Assembly (NCBI GenBank): GCA_902798605.1
Contig: CADBXH010000047.1
Coordinates: 1 to 12,880, forward strand
DNA length: 12,880 bases
Reading direction: 5' to 3'
Origin: an uncultured Ruminococcus sp.
GTDB lineage: Bacteria > Bacillota_A > Clostridia > Oscillospirales > Acutalibacteraceae
Numbering within the stretch: position 1 is the first letter of the stretch; each line of letters starts with the position of its first letter. The notes below the pieces were generated by a model. That model did no database searches and was not told where the DNA came from. It saw only the letters and a program-made list of their open reading frames with translations. The position numbers and the translations under genes are program-made. Below, piece by piece: positions 11,688 through 12,880 of the stretch.

Positions 11688-12269
11688 TCAAAACGATGTA
11701 ATAATTTTTCCGTTCTGCTTTGCGTTCATATATAAGTCCTTAAAATCGCTTTTTGCACCTGAACCGAAAATAATGTTGTGAGGATAAACCAACCCATCGG
11801 AGATAATACAGTTGCCAAACGGAATTAGATTTGCCTGCAAAAGAATAGGTGGTCTAAAATCTGCGAGCATATCACTCCACGGTTCGGTTAAGCCTTTTAC
11901 CAGATAGACCTTCATGGTTTCGGTATTCTCGGCATCAATAAAAATAGAACCTTTTGATAAATGTCGTTCCAAGATAAAACGTCCAGAAACAGGGTATCGC
12001 CAGCCTTCCAGTAGTCGGCGGTCAGCTTCTTCTAATCCAAATTGTTTTTCTGTAGCTTCTATGTATTCGTCAATGGTTTCGGGATTTGCCCAAAGCACAC
12101 CTGCCACTTCTTTAAGCTCCTGCGTATCGGGACGTCCCATGCGCAAATCTTCGCTGAGGTATTCGTTTATCTCGTATTTTTGATTTGTAAAATCCAGCAG
12201 CGGAATAAACAGTCGGAAAAAGGTTTTTCGGTCTTCCGTTGAAAGAGTGGCTTTTATGATATTTTTCAT
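11688..12269 (-). CDS. Hypothetical protein (193 aa)
   Basis: I do not recognise a named family. The 193-residue protein starts MKNIIKATLSTEDRKTFFRL. A helical N-terminal half (with ETIDEYIEATEKQFGLEEA) leads to a segment with SGRFILERHLSKGSIFID, MKVYLVKGLTEPWSDML and LPFGNCIISDGLVYPHNIIFG, apparently beta-rich. It has no signal peptide or membrane segment. I have seen related frames in Clostridia genomes, always without a function. AAGGAA lies six bases upstream of the ATG. It follows the truncated ATPase gene by 89 bp in the same direction, and no separate promoter is evident, so the two may be cotranscribed. It ends at the shared terminator at 11637-11676. Confidence 0.75.
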   Translation of the reverse strand: MKNIIKATLSTEDRKTFFRLFIPLLDFTNQKYEINEYLSEDLRMGRPDTQELKEVAGVLWANPETIDEYIEATEKQFGLEEADRRLLEGWRYPVSGRFILERHLSKGSIFIDAENTETMKVYLVKGLTEPWSDMLADFRPPILLQANLIPFGNCIISDGLVYPHNIIFGSGAKSDFKDLYMNAKQNGKIITSF

Positions 12270-12358
12270 AATGTATTCCTTTCCAATCCGTTTTATTGCT
12301 TTTCAGACAGATACTTTTTCGGCAGAAAAGTCAGAAAATAACGGATTATTTGAAATCG

Positions 12359-12880
12359 TTATTTTAATGTAATCATCGTGTACAATGGTATATTTACCAA
12401 TCCATCATCTTCTTCGCGATAATTTGCCATTGAAGCTCTGATACTGAGCGCCGGCTTGAATTTCTCCCGATAGGTTTTCAGGCTTTTGGCTTTGAGGTTT
12501 TCTTCTGCTTTGACTTCCAGCGGAATGACTCTCTCACCGTCATCGAGTAGAAAGTCTATCTCACAACTGTTGCGGTCATTTGTATAGTAGTAGATACCAA
12601 AATCTGAGGTCGCTTTCAGCTGTTGCAGAACGTATTGTTCTGTCAAAGCGCCTTTGAATTCCTTGAACATATCATTGCCGTCAAGGAGAACGCTTTTGCT
12701 GATGCCGGACATACAGCAGAGCAGCCCAACGTCCAGTAAAAACAGCTTGAATGCTTTTAAGTCCTCATATGCTTTCAGCGGCAGATTGGGTGTGGTAATA
12801 CGGCTGACCTTGTGAACCAGTCCGCAGTCGCACAGCCACATGATCGCGGTCTCAAACTCCTTTGCTCTGCCGCCTTCACG
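12359..12880 (-). CDS. ATP-binding protein, DUF4143 C-terminal part (cut by window edge)
   Basis: The frame is open to the right edge and gives 173 residues of the C-terminal half of an AAA_14/DUF4143 ATPase. The sequence at the edge reads REGGRAKEFETAIMWLCDCG, so the ATG at 12841 is internal and not the start. Family hallmarks are LPLKAYEDLKAFKLFLLDVGLL, FKGALTEQYVLQQL, YYYTNDRNSCEIDFLLDD and IPLEVKAEENLKAKSL. The last two give the E-x-D plus ExK pattern of a nuclease-like fold. The ATPase domain lies beyond the window. It is the second member of this family here but clearly diverged from the one at 8067. Nothing shows whether the full gene is intact. Confidence 0.9.
   Translation of the reverse strand, partial: REGGRAKEFETAIMWLCDCGLVHKVSRITTPNLPLKAYEDLKAFKLFLLDVGLLCCMSGISKSVLLDGNDMFKEFKGALTEQYVLQQLKATSDFGIYYYTNDRNSCEIDFLLDDGERVIPLEVKAEENLKAKSLKTYREKFKPALSIRASMANYREEDDGLVNIPLYTMITLK

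Noticed and set aside
1..12880. CRISPR array, tRNA, rRNA, transposase or integrase genes, att sites
   Set aside because: I looked for regularly spaced repeats, tRNA-like folds and recombinase motifs and found none that hold up, so mobility of the region is only inferred from gene content.

Overview
The window looks like an accessory (defence / toxin-antitoxin) region of a low- to mid-GC Gram-positive gut bacterium, most likely a Clostridia member (Oscillospiraceae/Lachnospiraceae type). Reasons: near-consensus sigma-A promoters with 17-bp spacers, strong AGGAGG ribosome sites, and several small families that I associate with Clostridia (a DUF6548-like protein, an ImmA/IrrE-XRE pair, AAA_14/DUF4143 ATPases, AlbA_2-type regulators). 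No core metabolic gene, rRNA, tRNA or CRISPR array is visible. All family names come from reading the protein sequences, not from a search.

Left part (1-3950): a truncated DNA cytosine-5 methyltransferase on the minus strand faces away from a tightly packed plus-strand operon. The operon encodes (a) an Abi/UG-type reverse transcriptase with a helical C-terminal region, (b) a TIGR02391-like protein with an Rx4H HEPN motif, and (c) a protein with two membrane segments and a soluble tail. Genes a/b overlap by 35 bp and b/c by the classic ATGA 4 bp, so the three proteins are probably made together. This RT + HEPN + membrane-protein set is the strongest candidate for an undescribed anti-phage system here. 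A bidirectional-looking hairpin closes it.

Middle-left (3957-5336): minus-strand genes. Two very small basic proteins (41 and 40 aa) form a mini-operon, and an XRE regulator plus ImmA/IrrE metallopeptidase pair is driven by a perfect TTGACA-17-TATAAT promoter. Between them lies a likely short plus-strand RNA with its own promoter and strong terminator.

Middle (5572-9407): a class II Fic protein (minus), a HipB/Y4mF-like antitoxin regulator with no recognisable toxin behind it, a membrane-anchored DUF6548/HEPN-like protein, and an AAA_14/DUF4143 ATPase. A homologous repeat of about 113 bp, rich in AAGGGWAT half-sites, lies in front of fic and again in front of the ATPase. Two terminator hairpins in this section share loop sequence and show compensatory base changes. 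Together these suggest modules shuffled among similar control regions.

Right part (9408-12880): an AlbA_2/HATPase regulator cassette with TTCGAA operators clustered over its promoter, a small acidic companion gene, and near-identical terminators on both sides of the cassette. Then, on the minus strand, an unrecognised 193-aa protein and the C-terminal part of a second ATPase (DUF4143) cut by the window edge.
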